Below are positions 5,616 through 6,440 of a stretch of 6,440 nucleotides of DNA, piece by piece. The notes under the pieces are model-generated. The model made no database searches. It was not told the origin of the DNA and was given only the letters and a program-made list of their open reading frames with translations. Location of the stretch: the NCBI GenBank assembly GCA_030531915.1, contig JAUNMD010000058.1:1-6440 (forward strand), given 5' to 3'. The position numbers were made by a program, and so were the translations under genes. Every line of letters starts with the position of its first letter. The stretch's first letter is position 1. The stretch comes from Pseudomonadota bacterium. GTDB taxonomy: Bacteria > Pseudomonadota > Alphaproteobacteria > Rs-D84.

Positions 5616-5636
5616 AGAAACAAAGGTAAGAAAAAA

Positions 5637-6440
5637 ATGGCATTAAAGCACTATAAGCCAATGACCCCGGGTACACGTGGTTTGACCCAGGTTGACCGCA
5701 GTGGTTTGCATCGCGGCGCGCCTGAAAAGGCATTGACTGTTGGTTTGAAATCCAAGGGTGGTCGTAACAACTTTGGTCACGTAACCGTTATGCACCAAGG
5801 TGGCGGTCACAAACGTAAATATCGTTTGATTGATTTTAATCGTAAAAAGACAGGTGTTCCAGCAACTGTTGTTCGCTTGGAATACGATCCTAACCGTACC
5901 GCATTCATCGCATTGATTGAATACAAAGATGGTGTTCGTTCTTATATCTTGGCACCACGCGATTTGAAGGTCGGTGATACTGTTATTTCTGGCATTCGTG
6001 AAGATATTAAACCAGGTAATGCGATGCCATTGAAGAATATGCCAATCGGTACGATTGTGCACAACGTTGAACTGAAACCAGGTGCGGGCGGCCAGTTGGC
6101 GCGCAGCGCGGGTTGCTATGCTCAGTTGATGGGTAAAGACGGCGTTTATGCACAGATTAAAATGAACAGCGGCGAATTGCGCAAAGTTCATTCCGATTGT
6201 ATGGCCACAGTTGGCAGCGTTTCTAACCCAGATCAACGCAACGTCAATTTGGGCAAGGCCGGTCGCGCACGCTGGTTGGGTATCCGTCCATCTGTTCGCG
6301 GTATGGCGATGAACCCGAACGATCACCCAATGGGTGGTGGTAACGGTCATTCCAAGGGCCACGAACCTGTGTCGCGTACTGGTATTCCAGCCAAGGGATA
6401 TCGTACCCGCAGCAACAAACGTACTGCAAAGATGATTATC
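5637..6440 (+). CDS. rplB: 50S ribosomal protein L2, 3' end outside the window
   Basis: L2 is needed for 30S-50S association and supports the peptidyl transferase centre. The 268 codons present stay open to the window edge. The family is about 273-280 residues, so only the basic C-terminal tail is missing. Landmarks are MALKHYKPMTPGTRG, SKGGRNNFG (40-48), GGGHKRKYRLIDF, VVRLEYDPNRTAFIALIEY, YILAPRDLKVGD, PGAGGQLARSAG, GKAGRARWLGIRPSVRG and MNPNDHPMGGG, then TRSNKRTAK. His230 corresponds to E. coli His229 (mature numbering), reported as important for peptidyl transferase activity, and is kept. The next histidine of DHPHGGG is Met232; I recall DHPM in some other phyla. AAGG at 5623-5626 precedes the ATG. 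This edge is the window limit, not a truncation. Confidence 0.97.
   Translation, partial: MALKHYKPMTPGTRGLTQVDRSGLHRGAPEKALTVGLKSKGGRNNFGHVTVMHQGGGHKRKYRLIDFNRKKTGVPATVVRLEYDPNRTAFIALIEYKDGVRSYILAPRDLKVGDTVISGIREDIKPGNAMPLKNMPIGTIVHNVELKPGAGGQLARSAGCYAQLMGKDGVYAQIKMNSGELRKVHSDCMATVGSVSNPDQRNVNLGKAGRARWLGIRPSVRGMAMNPNDHPMGGGNGHSKGHEPVSRTGIPAKGYRTRSNKRTAKMII

Overview
The window is one stretch of bacterial translation genes, all on the + strand: fusA (EF-G), tuf (EF-Tu), rpsJ (S10), rplC (L3), rplD (L4), rplW (L23) and rplB (L2, cut by the window end). In Escherichia coli the str and S10 operons are separate loci. Here they form one continuous cluster, as in many Alphaproteobacteria. Several proteins also read as alphaproteobacterial: S10 has the TVNRSPHVDKKSREQFEIR block, and EF-G and L4 have the lengths usual in that class. 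Codon use is strongly biased and uniform across the genes (Leu mostly TTG, Thr mostly ACA, Pro mostly CCA). Many normally conserved residues have changed, so I infer a divergent, AT-leaning, probably uncultured alphaproteobacterium. I cannot name the genus.

Layout: fusA fills 4-2085. A 120-base gap follows, holding a candidate sigma70-type promoter that overlaps a long hairpin. tuf (2206-3393) is followed by a 79-base gap with a second hairpin, then rpsJ (3473-3784), an 88-base gap with a third hairpin, and rplC (3873-4595). rplC overlaps rplD (4586-5206) by 10 bases, and rplW (5227-5553) follows after 20 bases. An 83-base gap with a fourth hairpin leads to rplB (5637 to the end, about 10 codons missing). 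No gap exceeds 300 bases. I see no RNA gene, mobile element, CRISPR array or attachment site.

EF-Tu delivers aminoacyl-tRNA and EF-G drives translocation. S10 is a 30S head protein that is also NusE in transcription antitermination. L2, L3, L4 and L23 are early 50S assembly proteins near the peptidyl transferase centre or the exit tunnel. The locus is ordinary housekeeping and I found no new defence or mobile system. What deserves a second look is the residue-level detail: EF-G lacks the P-loop lysine; EF-Tu is changed at three positions known for kirromycin or pulvomycin resistance; L3 lacks the glutamine methylated by PrmB; and the L4 tunnel loop is altered. In addition, every gap longer than about 75 bases holds a stable hairpin with no U-tract.
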